From positions 4,590,501 to 4,654,500 of the forward strand of contig CM040093.1 of NCBI GenBank assembly GCA_022496805.1: 64,000 nucleotides of DNA, given 5' to 3'. Both the position numbers and the translations under genes were made by a program. The notes under the pieces are model-generated. The model was not told the origin of the DNA and did not search any database. It saw only the letters and a list, made by a program, of their open reading frames with translations. This DNA comes from Pohlia nutans (lineage: Eukaryota; Streptophyta; Bryopsida; Bryales; Mniaceae). How positions within the stretch are numbered: position 1 is the first letter of the stretch; every line of letters starts with the position of its first letter. Shown here one piece after another: positions 37,560 to 49,903 of the stretch.

Positions 37560-38198
37560 GAATACACGATTGCTAGCAGTCACAGCGTTAGCTCAAATAC
37601 GACTATGCACAGTCATATTCCACGTCAGCCAAAAATGTAACTACTAGTCACATTCCACGTCAGCGACATTATGAGCCAAAATATGACTCCACATAGTCAC
37701 ATTTCACATCAGCCGAAAATATGACAGGCAGTCACATTCCACGTGGAGGTGCCACGTCAGCAAAAATATAACTCCACAGAGTCACATTCCACGTCAGCGG
37801 AAAAATATGACTCCACAGAGTCACATGCCACGTTGGATGCCACGTCAGCAGAAAAAATGACTCCACATAGTCACATGCCACGTCGGATGCCACGTCAGCA
37901 GAAAAATATGACTCGACATAGTCACATGCCACGTCGGATTTCGGCCTCGGCTGCCTGGGCAGTCCACGAAAAGTCAAGGACAAGGGGCCGGTCAAGTTGG
38001 CGGCTGGAGATGCTGATGTGGCACGTACATGGAGCCCAAGTATACGTTTTGAGTCGTATTTATTCATATGACTAGATGTCCGAAGCGACTCGTCGGTAAT
38101 GAGCCCGCCCTGTCACCGCGCGCGTCACATTCCACGTCAGCAGAAAATATAACGCGCAGTCATTCTCCCAGTCATAAAAGTACCCGTTTGACCTAGTG
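37560..38198. repeat. Right subterminal repeats of the CACTA element
   Basis: At least six near-tandem units of ATATGACTCCACAGAGTCAC followed by CCACGTCAGC. They mirror the AGTCA-rich left end and are likely transposase-binding sites. Confidence 0.85.
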
Positions 38199-38444
38199 TT
38201 CGTACAATCTATTATATACCATAGACCATGCGCACATGCAAGGACTATTACGCCACCGGAATTCCAAACTTCACTCAATATTAAAATAATATGTAAATTA
38301 TTACATCAATAATTTTAAATTAAGGACAAGATTCACAAATTTCCTTGTATTATTTTTAATAATAATAAACATATTCAACAGCTGAGAACCACGACGATAG
38401 GGAAACTCTATCTTGTATTCTTAGATTCAAAAGTATTTGTTCTA

Positions 38445-38814
38445 TTAACCCTTAATCGTCAAGGTAAGCCCCATGGGCTTATTTAAAAGAGAATAATCAA
38501 GAAAAAAGTAGATTTTCTCAACCAAATCAAGCGTGGATTGGTGCGTTGGAAAGCTACTGAAAAAGCGATCTAGATTGCAAATTTGCGCCTCATTTGAGAG
38601 ATTGTGGAATCGTTGGTAAGCAATCAAAGTTATGAAATTGAACAAGTTTTTGAGGTTGGGGCAGCTGAGATGCCGAAGTGCTACAGTGCTGGCCAGTAGT
38701 GTCCCGCAGAGCGGTTTTTGCTTCTTCTTTTTTTTTCTTTTTTTTTTTTTCCTCCGAAAATTTAGATGCCTTCCGGGCTACCCCGCCCAAGCCCTCTTTA
38801 CTTTTAAGGGTTAA
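38445..38814. mobile_element. TTAA-flanked element 8
   Basis: Ends are TTAACCCTTAATCG and, inverted, TTAACCCTTAAAAG. It occupies the same host position (after GCAGCCCAACT) as element 7 does in copy B, but its sequence differs, so the insertions look independent. Confidence 0.75.
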
Positions 38815-39353
38815 CAAGTTGGGCTGCAAAGAGGGGCACAGTAGTCAACTTCAAATGTATTTTTTTTCATCTGTTTTTTCCTAGTGATGCTTTGGAACAT
38901 TCACGTTTTTGGAGAAACAACTTTAGGGGTTGATCACTTGAATGTTCTTAAATGTGATCAATCAATTGTATTGCTTATTTAGAATTTTAGATTGTATTGT
39001 AGTATGCTAGCAAATTCAACATAAAATGTATTTATTTTTATTAAATTAAAAGTGCCACTTCTCATCATTGGCCACTGTTGTTCCTCAAGAGTGTTAAACA
39101 ACTCACTTTGTTGTTTTTCTTGGTGTGACTACCTCTTTTTTAATATTCTTGAGTATCTCCTATTGCTTGGTGTGACTGACTATTTCTTAACATTCTTGCA
39201 AATCTCTTATTGCTCGGCGTGACTGATCCTTTTTAACATTATTAAGCATCTCTTATTGTTTGGTGTGAGTGATTCATTGTCTTTTTGTGATTGACCTTAT
39301 ATATATAACCATTTAATAGTTGAATCTTTTAAAGGTCATATCTGCACATTCTT

Positions 39354-39355
<2 letters not shown>

Positions 39356-39422
<67 letters not shown>
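39356..39422. repeat. (AT)n microsatellite
   Basis: About 67 bp of uninterrupted TA dinucleotides. Confidence 0.98.
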
Positions 39423-39424
<2 letters not shown>

Positions 39425-42400
39425 GAAGGTCGTAAGCAATGTGAACAAGGTGGATGGAAGTTGACTCATTCTGACAACCATTGGTCTAACCTAAACACAT
39501 GCAAGGAGTTTGTTGAGAAGGTTTTACAACCTTATAGACTTCAACAAATTTCAACACATCAATTTCCAAGTGACACAAGATTTATATGGTTAATTGACTC
39601 ATGGAGCATACATAAATAGAACAACTTTCTCAAGTAGATATAAGACACTTGACTTCAAATCCTAGTCATATTTGTACCTACGAATTGTACAAGAATTTTT
39701 CAAAAGAGGTTATTCTACAACGGCCATTCAAACACGGTTTCCAATAACAATGTGATACATGGTCACTACAAACAAGCACAAGTCAACTAGACTATTGCAC
39801 TGCATCAAAGGGTTAGACTTGACCTATGCATTTATGTGTTAAAGCCAATGATCTGTGGATGACTATCAAGTGTGGCAACAAATTAGAAAACCTGAAATGA
39901 GAAAAAATAAAATAAAAAAAGTGGTTTAGGTGCAAGTTGCTCAAAGCATTTGAAGCTACATTTCAAGCCCAAGTAATGCAAGCCAACATGCAAAATATTT
40001 TTTTTACAAATAAATCAATACAAGAAGATTAACAAAGACCCAAATAGTACATCATGCAACCATACAAAGCATCATGGAAGATTCTATTGCACAAGTTGCA
40101 AATCTAGCCACAAGGGACACACTCGAATCTCTACATTAAAGACCTTCAGCTAAGGTAATTTTCAGTGCAATTGCACATCAAATTAAGCTCGCACTTTTCA
40201 CTTAAGTTCAAGTGTATATATAGAAAATTACGTTTCTTAGATAGAGAGCACTGTAGAAACAACCAATCCAATCGAACAAAGAATGAACTCACTGAACTTG
40301 TAATCTAAAGCTATGTCAACTCTAGAGAAGGCATTGCAAGCAGTCAAGTGGAAGGTAGACAAAATAGAGGTTTCAATCAAAAATAAGAGCCCAACTCAAA
40401 AGCCATTAAGGTAGAGGTCTAGCATCTTCGAAGTCTAGCATCTTCGAAGTCTAGAGGTCTCTCTCCATCACTTGTAGTCGGGCTTTTCATCTCTAATGTC
40501 AACATTGTTCTTAGTTGTGATAACATACTACACGGGGTGGCAGTGACTCTTCACATGTGTTACCAACTTTTTATTTAAGCATCAATCTCTTTTGTTCCAA
40601 TTTTAGTATGTGATAGTCTGGCTACTAGGTGGTGCAGATCATGTTGCTAGCATGATCGGATTGCATGTGTTGTAACCTCTATGTTTAGATTTTAGTGCAC
40701 ATCGCGACTCATTGTACTATGTCAAGTCAATCGAGTAGTTGGCAATAACATATGCTTAAATTTGAGTCTTTTTGACTCCTTGGAAGTTTGATAATTTTTT
40801 GTTTTTGGTTGTTCATTGTGCCATGTCACGTTGGTTGGCGGTAATATATGCTTCTTTTGAGTCTTTTTGACTCCTTAGAAGTTTAATCTTTCTTACTTTT
40901 GTTTGCTCAATTTAAAAAATTCTACTTATTTCCGCCTTACTTCAAAACATATATTAAACACAAAGCATGACCCTTAGTGAAGCTAAATATTGGAAGACAA
41001 GCAAATGCAATGAAGCCAAACTTATGAATTCAAGTACATTGGCAATCAACACGTACGTACCAGAAAGTAAAGCCACACTTGCAAACGCACTAACATCTTA
41101 AAACAACTACCACAATCAAAACCCAAAACCATATTTTCAACACAACTTTCCCTTCGAAACAAAATAATGTCAGTGTAAACAAACAATTCTACAACATCAA
41201 ATAAAGGCAATTATTGCAACTCTTCAACTTAGAAAAAACCGGATCAAGCATGGACAATGGTTTTTTAACAATTTAAACATGTACATACATTTTAAGGAAA
41301 TTTACAATTGTATATGGATTGGCTCATGAATTGAGAGAATTCCATGTTTCAAGTATGTGACACATCACTACAAAGAGGTAGGAAATTTGGCATCAGACAA
41401 TCATGAACCAAAGCGTTTTGGCGATTTTTAGATGAGAGCATCATGAATTGGTCGTGTGAGAGTTTTGAACCTTGGGCGCCATTTTGAGATGAGAGTGACA
41501 AACATATATACACAATTACACTTTTAGTAGTCATAAAGAAATAGAAGGTACTTCAATATTCTTCAAGAATCTCTTTTCCACCATACAAAATAGATATTTT
41601 TTGAAAAAAAAAAAAAACTCTTTTTTCCTAAAGATTAGGCATTATGTAATTTTTATTTATTTTTTATTTATTTTTTATTTTTTCTTCTTCTTTTTCTTTC
41701 TTCTTCTGACTACAACAGTAGTGTTGGTACATTGATGTTATCCTATGAGTAGATATGATTGTGTATATAACTTCATATATTAGGTACACAAATGAGAATG
41801 TCATACCACTGTTTGTGAGAGCCACCCACTGCAGTCTATTTTCATTCAAAGTACAATAAAAATTCTGGTGTAGGGTAGTTCAAGCTTTGCCAATCAGACA
41901 CTGTGCCCCCTGTCCACGATTGTAATTCGATTACAAGATATTGATAATTTGTGGATGAAATTTGTTATGATCGGTCGAAATGTAAAACTCCAAGTGTAGT
42001 GATTTTTGAAAAAAAATTGGTTGGTTATTTTATGAGTTGATTTTTCAAGTGACATTTGAACTAAGATCTTAGAAATTTTGGGTTAATCAATGCAACATGA
42101 AATGAGGCATACAAATTTCACAAATCATCAACTTTCTAACCGGATCACACATGCATGAAGCTAACTTCCCATAAAAAATTCAATAAAAAATCTCAAAAAG
42201 TGCTTGATGGATGAAAAAACAAATTTGAATTCTGTACATCGTCCCAAAATTGGATGCTTGGGAAGTTAGGGGTTAAAACATACTTTAGGGTACTTTTCTT
42301 GGCTTTAGGGTGCTTTCAGCCTACTGTTCATTCATCCAAGTAACAGACTCATTCATCGAAATAACAAACTCATTCATCCGAGTATGACGTGGCCTGCTCT

Positions 42401-42536
42401 GTGCGGCCTCAACACTGAATATATACCCTCATTGTTTATTATTTCAATCTCTCGGAAGTTTAAGTCGGTGAGTTGAGTATATGTCAACAAGTTTGCATAG
42501 GAACAACATCACTAATAGAAGAGGTGGCACTACTGA
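39423..42536. other. No gene; degenerate repeats
   Basis: AT-rich, with no supported gene. A truncated relative of the element 3 family occupies about 41920-42276 and keeps only its right end (GTTAGGGGTTAA). Confidence 0.55.
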
Positions 42537-42950
42537 CTCGGGTCGTGCACTTAAAGTTAAGACTAGGAATCACGTGAGTGCGTACTTTTGACCCCCCTAT
42601 GTATGTACTAAAAATTCATTTAAAATTTGTAAAAAATTATGAAGTTGTTAAACACAATCTAAAGTTCTTGTTGTGTAAATTTCAAAAAATAATCACTTGT
42701 AAATATTTTTAAATTGATTTTTGAAGCAAAACAACAACACATTTTAGTTCAAACTTCTATCATTTCTTTTATAAGATTTTAAAAACTTTTAGTCCTAAAA
42801 TTTATACCAAATGATAGATATATACATAATGATTTGGCACCTAAAAAATCTTAATTTAAAAACTATTTAAAGGCCAAATATTGTAGGGGGTATGCTATTA
42901 AAACGCACTCACGTGTATTCCTAATCTTAACTTTAAGTGCACTTCCCGGG
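42537..42950. mobile_element. MITE, second copy of the 926-1338 family
   Basis: 414 bp, inverted orientation relative to the first copy, same inverted ends (GTGCACTTAAAGTTAAGAC and complement) and same interior. No clean target duplication remains. Confidence 0.85.
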
Positions 42951-43898
42951 CATGTACCTTGCTCTATCCTACATGAAAGACAAGGATATCCAAAGCATCA
43001 TTCTTTTGTAACATAATTATACCATGGCTGTGTGGTGTCTAAATTTTACAACGCCGGCAATATAATTTTGATAAGTTTGAAATGAAAAGGTATTATCAAC
43101 GCATCAAACTATTTAAAAAAACATGTGCAAGATTAGAAAATGAAAGGTCAAATGGTTTATCAAATTACTCATTAGAAGTACAAAGATATAAGGAATCATC
43201 ACAATGTAAGGGACTAAGGTAAGAAAACAATGTATTAAATCTTCTTCATGTTTGTTTGAAAGACTAAAAACTAAAACATTGAACTAATGGAGATGAAGAG
43301 TTTCAATGTGCCCATTTTCAAAAGGTACAACTTTGGTTCCCAAAAACCTCTTGAAACAACAACCGTCTTCAAATCCTTAAAACAATGAATTCATGAACAA
43401 TTCAAGCTACCAGATGAAGTAATTAAATACATGAGGAAAGAAGGGTTATTAATAGATTTATGTTACAAATAATAATGATAAATGCCTTTTGGTATAGCCC
43501 TTGACTCACTTGCATCTTACAAAATACATTACCATTTCTTTTTATTAACTACAGAAAATATCAAAAACCACTATTTTAAGTAAGCCTAATAGTTTCCAAT
43601 CTCTTTCATGCTTTAATCCCTATTATCAAATTCATTACACCCAGTAGCGAAAGCTTCGACACAAAACACAACTTTCACAAACGTAGGTACAATGATTAGG
43701 GCTCAAATGGCAAATCAAGACGATTTTAAGGATTGTTTAAAAAACGTTTTTTTCAACACAAAGAAACTTGAAGGTCTTGTAGGTAACGAGACTAACTAAA
43801 GAGGTGCTCTTATTGATATAGGATTATGAGCTAGACATATGAACACACTACCCCTCAAATAATCATTGCTAAAGTTCTCCCAAGGTGTTTGGAAGGCA
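42951..43898. other. No gene recognised
   Basis: AT-rich spacer, no coding frame or clear repeat. Confidence 0.5.
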
Positions 43899-44925
43899 CT
43901 CTTGAAAGGCATACAACTCTAGTTGTCACGTTTGAGCATGTAGTAGGGTTATTCCAAGCGCTTGAGTAGTAGTTGAGGCTTTTAGTTTAGAGTGGAGTGG
44001 TCTTGGGATAAGGGTTTTGTGTTTTGTGTTTAGGTTGTTATATTGTGGATAGGCGCCTCTTGAGCCACCACACAATTTGTGATTTCGGAGGTTCTTCCTT
44101 GTAGGATAAGATTTAGTTGATCGTCCATCTTCTCTTCTCCCCGAACAAGTGGGAATTTTTGAGAGTAGAGTGTTCTTAGACATCTAGAGTGTTAAGTTTC
44201 TATCGGTTGAAAAGGTTGTTGATAAGAGTGACTCTTGAAAGCATACAACTATGATTATAGCATTTGAAAATATAGCGAGGTTATTCCAAGCAATTGAGTA
44301 GTAATTGAGGGTTTCGGTTCGGGGAGTGGAGCCAATTTGTGTTTAGGTCATTCAGTTGTGGATTTGTAGCTATGGCGCTTCTCCAACCATGACATAATTT
44401 TTGATTTCGGAGGTTCTCTATCGTAGGGTTGGATTTAGTTGACTTTCCATCTTCTTGTCATGCTAGTGAGGCTTCTTCCCTCTTTCAACTTGTGGCAAGT
44501 GTTGAGGGTAGAATGTTCTAAGACAACTAGATTGAGTGTTAAGTTTCCATCGGTTGAAAGCTTTTCTGATAAAAGTCACTCTTGAAAGACATACAACTCC
44601 AGTTGTAGTGTTAGAGCATATAGTGGAGTTATTCCAAGCATTTGAGTAGTAGTTAACGGTTTTGGTTTAGGGAGGTGGGTGGGTCTTGGTTTTAAGGTTT
44701 TCTTTTTAGGTTGTTCTATTATGGACTTGTGGCCATGTCGCTTCTCCTCCACCACATAATTTCTAATTTCGAAGGTTCTTCATTTTAGGATCAGATTTAG
44801 TTGATCGTCCATCTTCAAGTCACATTGGTGAAGCTTTTCACCTCCTTGAACTTGTGGTAACTATTGTGAAAAGAGTGTTCTAGGACATCTAGAGCGCTAA
44901 GTTTCCATCGATTGAAAGTATTGTT
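43899..44925. repeat. Three tandem units of ~340 bp
   Basis: Units start at 43899, 44231 and 44578 with ACTCTTGAAAG. Each contains GGTTATTCCAAGC or a variant, GATTTAGTTGA, and ends near CATCGGTTGAAA. The copies are clearly diverged. No coding role is visible. Confidence 0.8.
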
Positions 44926-45849
44926 CGGTATGGTGGTAAGTGTTTACTAGGTTTAGTGTAAGGCCTATAGCAAGATAGACGATGAAGAAATTAGCTCTTC
45001 ACTTCTAAGATGAATAGTCTTGTCAAATATCTTAGGCATTAAAAGGCCCTAGCTCTTATCCCTTGGCGTATGAAGTAGAGGAGAGTATTTCGTGAACAAA
45101 GAATCTCACGACAACATGAACGAGCGCTTGTACACAACCATTGGGTGTGTAGCTGATTAAGTTCAATAACATGTTGTGCAAGTGAAAAAGAAGCAAGTTT
45201 TCTTTTTTTCACTTGGTCATATTATCTTTTGGTCGATCAATGACTGACAATAAGAATATATGAATAAGCTTTTGTTCTTTTTGAAAATGAGAGATTTGAC
45301 TAGGATGCATTGGTCCGATTTTGCTAATTGGAGCATTGCTGAGAGCATGCATTAGTTGGTAATTGACAAGGCTAAGACTCTTGTTTCATTTATTAGGTTC
45401 CTTTCTCTTTCATGTGACAAAGTGACTACTTGTGATTTTAGTGCAAAAATGCAAAACGTACTGTATGATTCAGAACACTGGTTATCCCAGAGGATATGTT
45501 TGTGATCTAAAATCCAATTGGTGGTATATCAATTCACACATTGACTGTTTGTTGGGCTAACATTTCTAACAAGATTCAATGTCCCTTGTTGAGAATGTTA
45601 GCTTGACAATGGCCGATGTATGAATTGATCTACCACCAATTGCCGATTTCACATCATGTCGTCACAAGCATATCCTCTGGTATAACCAATGTTCTTAATC
45701 AGCATGAGGCCGTTTTTTGGATGCTACGTCTAAAAACAAAGAGCGATCCTTCAACACACATAATGGAGGTGATGATTACGAAAGAGATGCACTGCAATCC
45801 GAGACTGCAATAAAATGGATAGTATACATAGGACTATGGCAGTAATACC

Positions 45850-46045
45850 AAAAGTACAAAAAACGCAAACTTGGCCTCATGTTTCTTTTAGCAATTTTGA
45901 GTAGGTTTAATATAGAATTCCTTTTGTTCAAATTTATTTGATGATTCTTAATTGTGATAAAAAAATTGGTTCGATATGATATGTATTTTTTACAAAATAT
46001 TAATTAATTGAATTTTCATTTAATCCTAGGTCTTTTAAGGGTTAA
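45850..46045. mobile_element. Degraded copy of TTAA element 9
   Basis: Matches 48413-48646 (shared TTGGCCTCATGTTTCTTTTAG or close variants). The right end AAGGGTTAA is kept; the left TTAACCC end is mutated. The host flank CATAGGACTATGGCA is the same as at 48413. Confidence 0.6.
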
Positions 46046-46107
46046 CCTAAGTTTGTGAGAATTAACCCTCCTTACAAAACAGAGAATCAACAATACAATT
46101 ACTAAGG

Positions 46108-46375
46108 TACGTGCATTTATAATTAACACTTGTTATGAATCTACTTCTATAATTGACACTTTTTATGAATCTACGACAAACATTAGAAATCTACTTCTAT
46201 AACTAATACTTATTATGAATTCACTTCTATTATTACACTTTTATGAATTCACTTCTACAATTAACATTTCTTGTGAACTCATTTCTATAATTTACACTTA
46301 TTATGAATCCACTTTTATTATTGACGTGTATTATGAATCCACTTTTATAATTGACACTTATTATTAATTTTTTTA
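46108..46375. repeat. ~33-bp minisatellite
   Basis: About eight imperfect units built on TTATGAATCTACTTCTATAA. The reverse strand open frame (KSGFII repeats) is a by-product. Confidence 0.8.
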
Positions 46376-47039
46376 AATTGAGGAAATTTTGAAAAAAAGG
46401 AATGTTATGTCTTACTTTGCATATCAAAGAGGAGATCTCATTATATGAAATTAGAAATGCTCTCATTGGAGATGAGAGAAAATTAACGTTTTGAGTTGAA
46501 TTTGGTAAGGCACAAATATTTGGTATTCAGATAATTGTGCCATCTAACTAGGTCGTCGTCATATACTTTTCAGCCTATATTTGTACTCTAATTTGGATTG
46601 ACCCTACTATCACAAATGCTAATATTCGGGTAAAGGTAAAATTGGTTGTGTATACCTTATAGAAAGAGGGGACCTGCAATTGGGAACACGAGCCCAACAA
46701 ACGGCCAATGTTTGAATTGATCTGCCCCCAACTGGATTTCTCATCTTGTCATCACAACCATATCTAGTGAGATAACTACATAACATTCTTAAGCCCTAGA
46801 GTTTGTATCCCTACTAAAGTTTCCAAGCTTTTTCCGATGCTCTTGAATGCTCTTTGTTTTCACATCTTAAGTTTGTCTTACTTGCTTGACTCCTTCTAAA
46901 CTCCCTCGTATAATGGCAAGTGTCATTTTTCACTCCATGTTTCAAGGAAAGTTAGTCTACGAGTAGAAAGCCCACCAAACAGTAGGCAACGCAATACTCT
47001 ACTGCTTAAGAATGCTATGAGTGTTATGAATCATCTTGA

Positions 47040-47844
47040 GAGTTTAAAATTTTAAGTTAAAAATTTTATACACAAATATTGGTCATATCAATCGCAAATC
47101 AAACGGTCCAATCTTACCAAGGTTTAACCAACACTTGTTTGATTAAGCTATGCTTACATTTATACAGTTGAATACTATTAATAGTATTCACAATTTCAAC
47201 AAAGAGAGTTTTAACCCCTAAAAGCCTAGAGCCCTCTCCAAATTTGGCAGTTTTGCAAAAATGCATTATAAAATGCAACCTAGAGGGATATTTTGAACTT
47301 GATATATAAATAAAATTTTACATTATGAATTTTAGATTCTATCCATACAATTAGATCTATGATTGCTATTACCAATAATTTTGTATAAATTTTGAAACGT
47401 GAAATTCAAAATTATTTTGTAATTCAATTACGAATAAGATGTTGACAATCTATAGATGAAATTTGTTGCGATTGGTTGAAATGTAATATTCTAAGTGTAG
47501 TGATTTTTGGAGATTTTTTGGTTGCTTAATTTTATGAGTTGACTTTTTTTAGAGCACTTTTACACTGAAATCTTCAAAATTTTGGGTGAATTACTACAAC
47601 ATGAAATGAGGCATAAATTTTCACAAATCATCCCCTTTCTAATCAGATCACATATGCATGAAGCTAAATTCCCATAGAATCTACAGTAAAATTTCACACT
47701 ACAAAAAGTGCATGACGGATGAGAAATTATGGATGAAACTTGTACATCGTTCAAAAAATGGACGCTCAGGCAGTTAAGGGTTAAGAAAAAAATCACCAAA
47801 AAACTTTGGTTTTTTTGGAACCATGCTAGGCACTAAAGGGTTAA
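47040..47844. mobile_element. Inverted, truncated copy of the element 7 family
   Basis: The right end, inverted, reads TTAACCCTTTAGTGCC, as in element 7. The part beyond the nested element (CTCTCTTTGTTGAAATT on the minus strand) continues the element 7 left half. Element 6 is inserted at its TTAA. Confidence 0.65.
47211..47784. mobile_element. TTAA-flanked element 6, intact relative of element 3
   Basis: 574 bp with ends TTAACCCCTAAAAGCC and, inverted, TTAACCCTTAACTGCC. It lacks the inner insertion of element 3 and so documents the empty TTAA site near 47525. Confidence 0.88.
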
Positions 47845-48412
47845 GCAAAAAACCGAATGGAGTCGGTTTGGGTAAAAATGAAGTCAAATAGAACAAAGAG
47901 CTTGGATATACTTCATTGTAGCCCTTGGTCGGAGTTGGACAGCCCCTAATGTCAAAAGTGAATTTCCACATTATATTTTAAGAGGTCCATGTCACCCTAA
48001 ATCTAATTTCAAGATGACACTTTTGACAAAACTCATAATTAAATAATGTTGAAACTAACCTAGATTAGGATATGCCATGCTTAGAGCAATTTTTGTGAAG
48101 ATAGACACTACATCATGGTCAAATGGTCCCACCATAACATTCAATAGCATGCAGTGGCTTTGCCTTCGCTTTAGATTAGACGGTGTAGCATATTCCACAC
48201 CCAACATGACTTCATCAGTAGCTAATTGGACATGTGGAGTCCCAAGGTAATGTAAAAAATGGGATATCTAGTGAACATGTGAATCATCTCAAGGCCATCT
48301 TTTGGATCCTACGTCTAGAAGCAAAAATCGATCCTTCAGCAAAGATAATGGGTTGATGAGTATGTCCAAGATATAGTACAACAAAAGTGATAGTACTCAT
48401 AGGACTATGGCA
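47845..48412. other. No gene; host repeat of the ATGGCATTAA site
   Basis: The right part, from about 48305, is a dispersed sequence also seen at 45720-45845 and 63770-63867. Confidence 0.5.
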
Positions 48413-48646
48413 TTAACCCCTAAAGGATCAAAAAGCTCAAATTGGGCCTCATGTTTCTTTTAGTAGTTTTGGGTAGGTTTTATATAGACTTTTTTTTGTT
48501 CAAATTTATTTTTTCTTTGACCAACACAACAATGTTCTTCACTAATTCTGGTGATATAGAATTTGGTCCCATCTTAAATGTATTTTTCACAATATGATTG
48601 ATTGAATTTGTCAAGAGAGGGACCCCAAGGGCCTTTTGAGGGTTAA
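48413..48646. mobile_element. TTAA-flanked element 9
   Basis: 234 bp, ends TTAACCCCTAAAGG and, inverted, TTAACCCTCAAAAGG. It is inserted at ATGGCA-TTAA of a dispersed host sequence. Confidence 0.75.
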
Positions 48647-49113
48647 ACAAAAGAAGTCCTTGAAGCACAAAATGCTCCAACTCTCTTTGGTCATCTCAAA
48701 GAACTCTTCCACTTGGTTGGTACACTACTTTTTGCTTATAGTGCGTGTGGTACTAATTCCAAAGACCAAAATTTACAACCAATCATTTGCTTACACTAGG
48801 AACAAGAACCCATTGCCTAATGACACACAATTCAAGGTCCAACTATACAACGACACATTAGAGGACCCCACACTAAAAATCCACCTTGACTATTAAGAAC
48901 CCACCATGACTATTAGCAAAAAGTATTGCTGTGACTGTTTTGCATCTTGTATCTGGTGCTCCAAGTATCATTTTTAGATGTCCACTTTCAAATTCCATAA
49001 CGATGTCTCCCCACATGTTTTTCTCTTCAATCATTGATTAGAAAACCCCATTTGGCAAAGTAGGTTTCTTTAATCAACAATTGAACACAAACTTCTTTTC
49101 ATTTTATTAACCC

Positions 49114-49903
49114 TTAACCCTTGAACGCTTTGGGTACTGCACTGGGATTCTCCACTATGATTGATACTACCACAAATAGAATGAATTAAATTAGAAAGTA
49201 ATCGTACAATTTTATTCTCAACTAGAATGGAGACATTTTGCCAAAATCAGAGAATCATCCAATGGTGCAATTGGAAGATCATAGTATGTCTTTGAACCAT
49301 ATAATGCACACTTAAAAATGAGATTTTGAAGGGTGTGTGACTTCAAAGTTAAATAGAATTTGGATTAAATTTTCTAAAATGAAAGTAAAGATGTTCAGCA
49401 ATGACTTATGTCAACACCTCTCCATTGCAATCATTCATTTTAAGAACGGACTCACACATAATTATTGTGAATTCAATAAGTGACAGTCACTTATCCATGT
49501 ACGGGCAGGACAAAAATTTATACGTTCAAATATGCAAGGAGTTGGTACATGGATCAAGATCAGAATACATACACTAATGGAACACGAACAAGAGAACACA
49601 ATCCAAAAAAATAAAATAAGATAACAAACTTCCAAACACAAGAAATACCACATAGTAAATGTGTTGTATTTGTAAGTATTTATTGTAATTTCAAGTATTT
49701 ACAGTATCTTCGCGTTTTGTTCATAGGTATTTTGATAGTTGCACAACTTCAAATTGAAATTTTCTTTTTTTAGAAGATGTATATTATAACGCTCAAAATC
49801 AGAACTTCACCATTCAAAATCCAATTTTTCACAGATTTTCCGTTATTCACGTTTTCCAAACATCAGGGACCACAATGTGGTCACTTGGGCACTAAAGGGT
49901 TAA
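49114..49903. mobile_element. TTAA-flanked element 10 (element 7 family, without nested insertion)
   Basis: The right end, inverted, is TTAACCCTTTAGTGCCCA; the left end is TTAACCCTTGAACGC. It aligns with element 7 on both sides of nested element 5, giving the empty site at about 49350. Confidence 0.85.

Larger units (their letters stand above)
26465..38198. mobile_element. Complete 11.7-kb CACTA (En/Spm) element
   Basis: The left end starts CACTACGCCAGATCGGTACT and the right end, inverted, starts CACTAGGTCAAACGGGTACT; both continue into TTTTATGACT. The element is flanked by the 3-bp duplication TTC (26462-26464 and 38199-38201). Both subterminal regions are packed with AGTCAC/AGTCAT motifs, the usual CACTA transposase-binding arrangement. 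Inside are a transposase remnant with a DUF4216 domain, a foldback element and a Copia retrotransposon. Removing the Copia and foldback leaves about 5.8 kb. Copy B near 23335-23385 supplies the pre-insertion sequence. The degraded transposase suggests it can no longer move by itself. Confidence 0.92.
25420..39350. repeat. Large dispersed repeat, copy C, inverted internally and interrupted by CACTA
   Basis: 25420-26220 and 38838-39350 run in the same direction as copy B. The pieces 26221-26464, 38199-38444 and 38815-38837 match copy B only as reverse complement. So the middle of this copy is inverted relative to its flanks, with breakpoints near 26221 and 38837. The CACTA element lies inside the inverted part, and a TTAA element at 38445-38814. 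Confidence 0.65.

Noticed and set aside
37743..38075. Frames with TESHSTSAEKYDS-like repeats on both strands
   Set aside because: They are translations of the CACTA subterminal repeats.
47774..47971. Short Pro/Phe-rich frame on the minus strand
   Set aside because: Spans the end of a TTAA element and repeat flank; no gene features.
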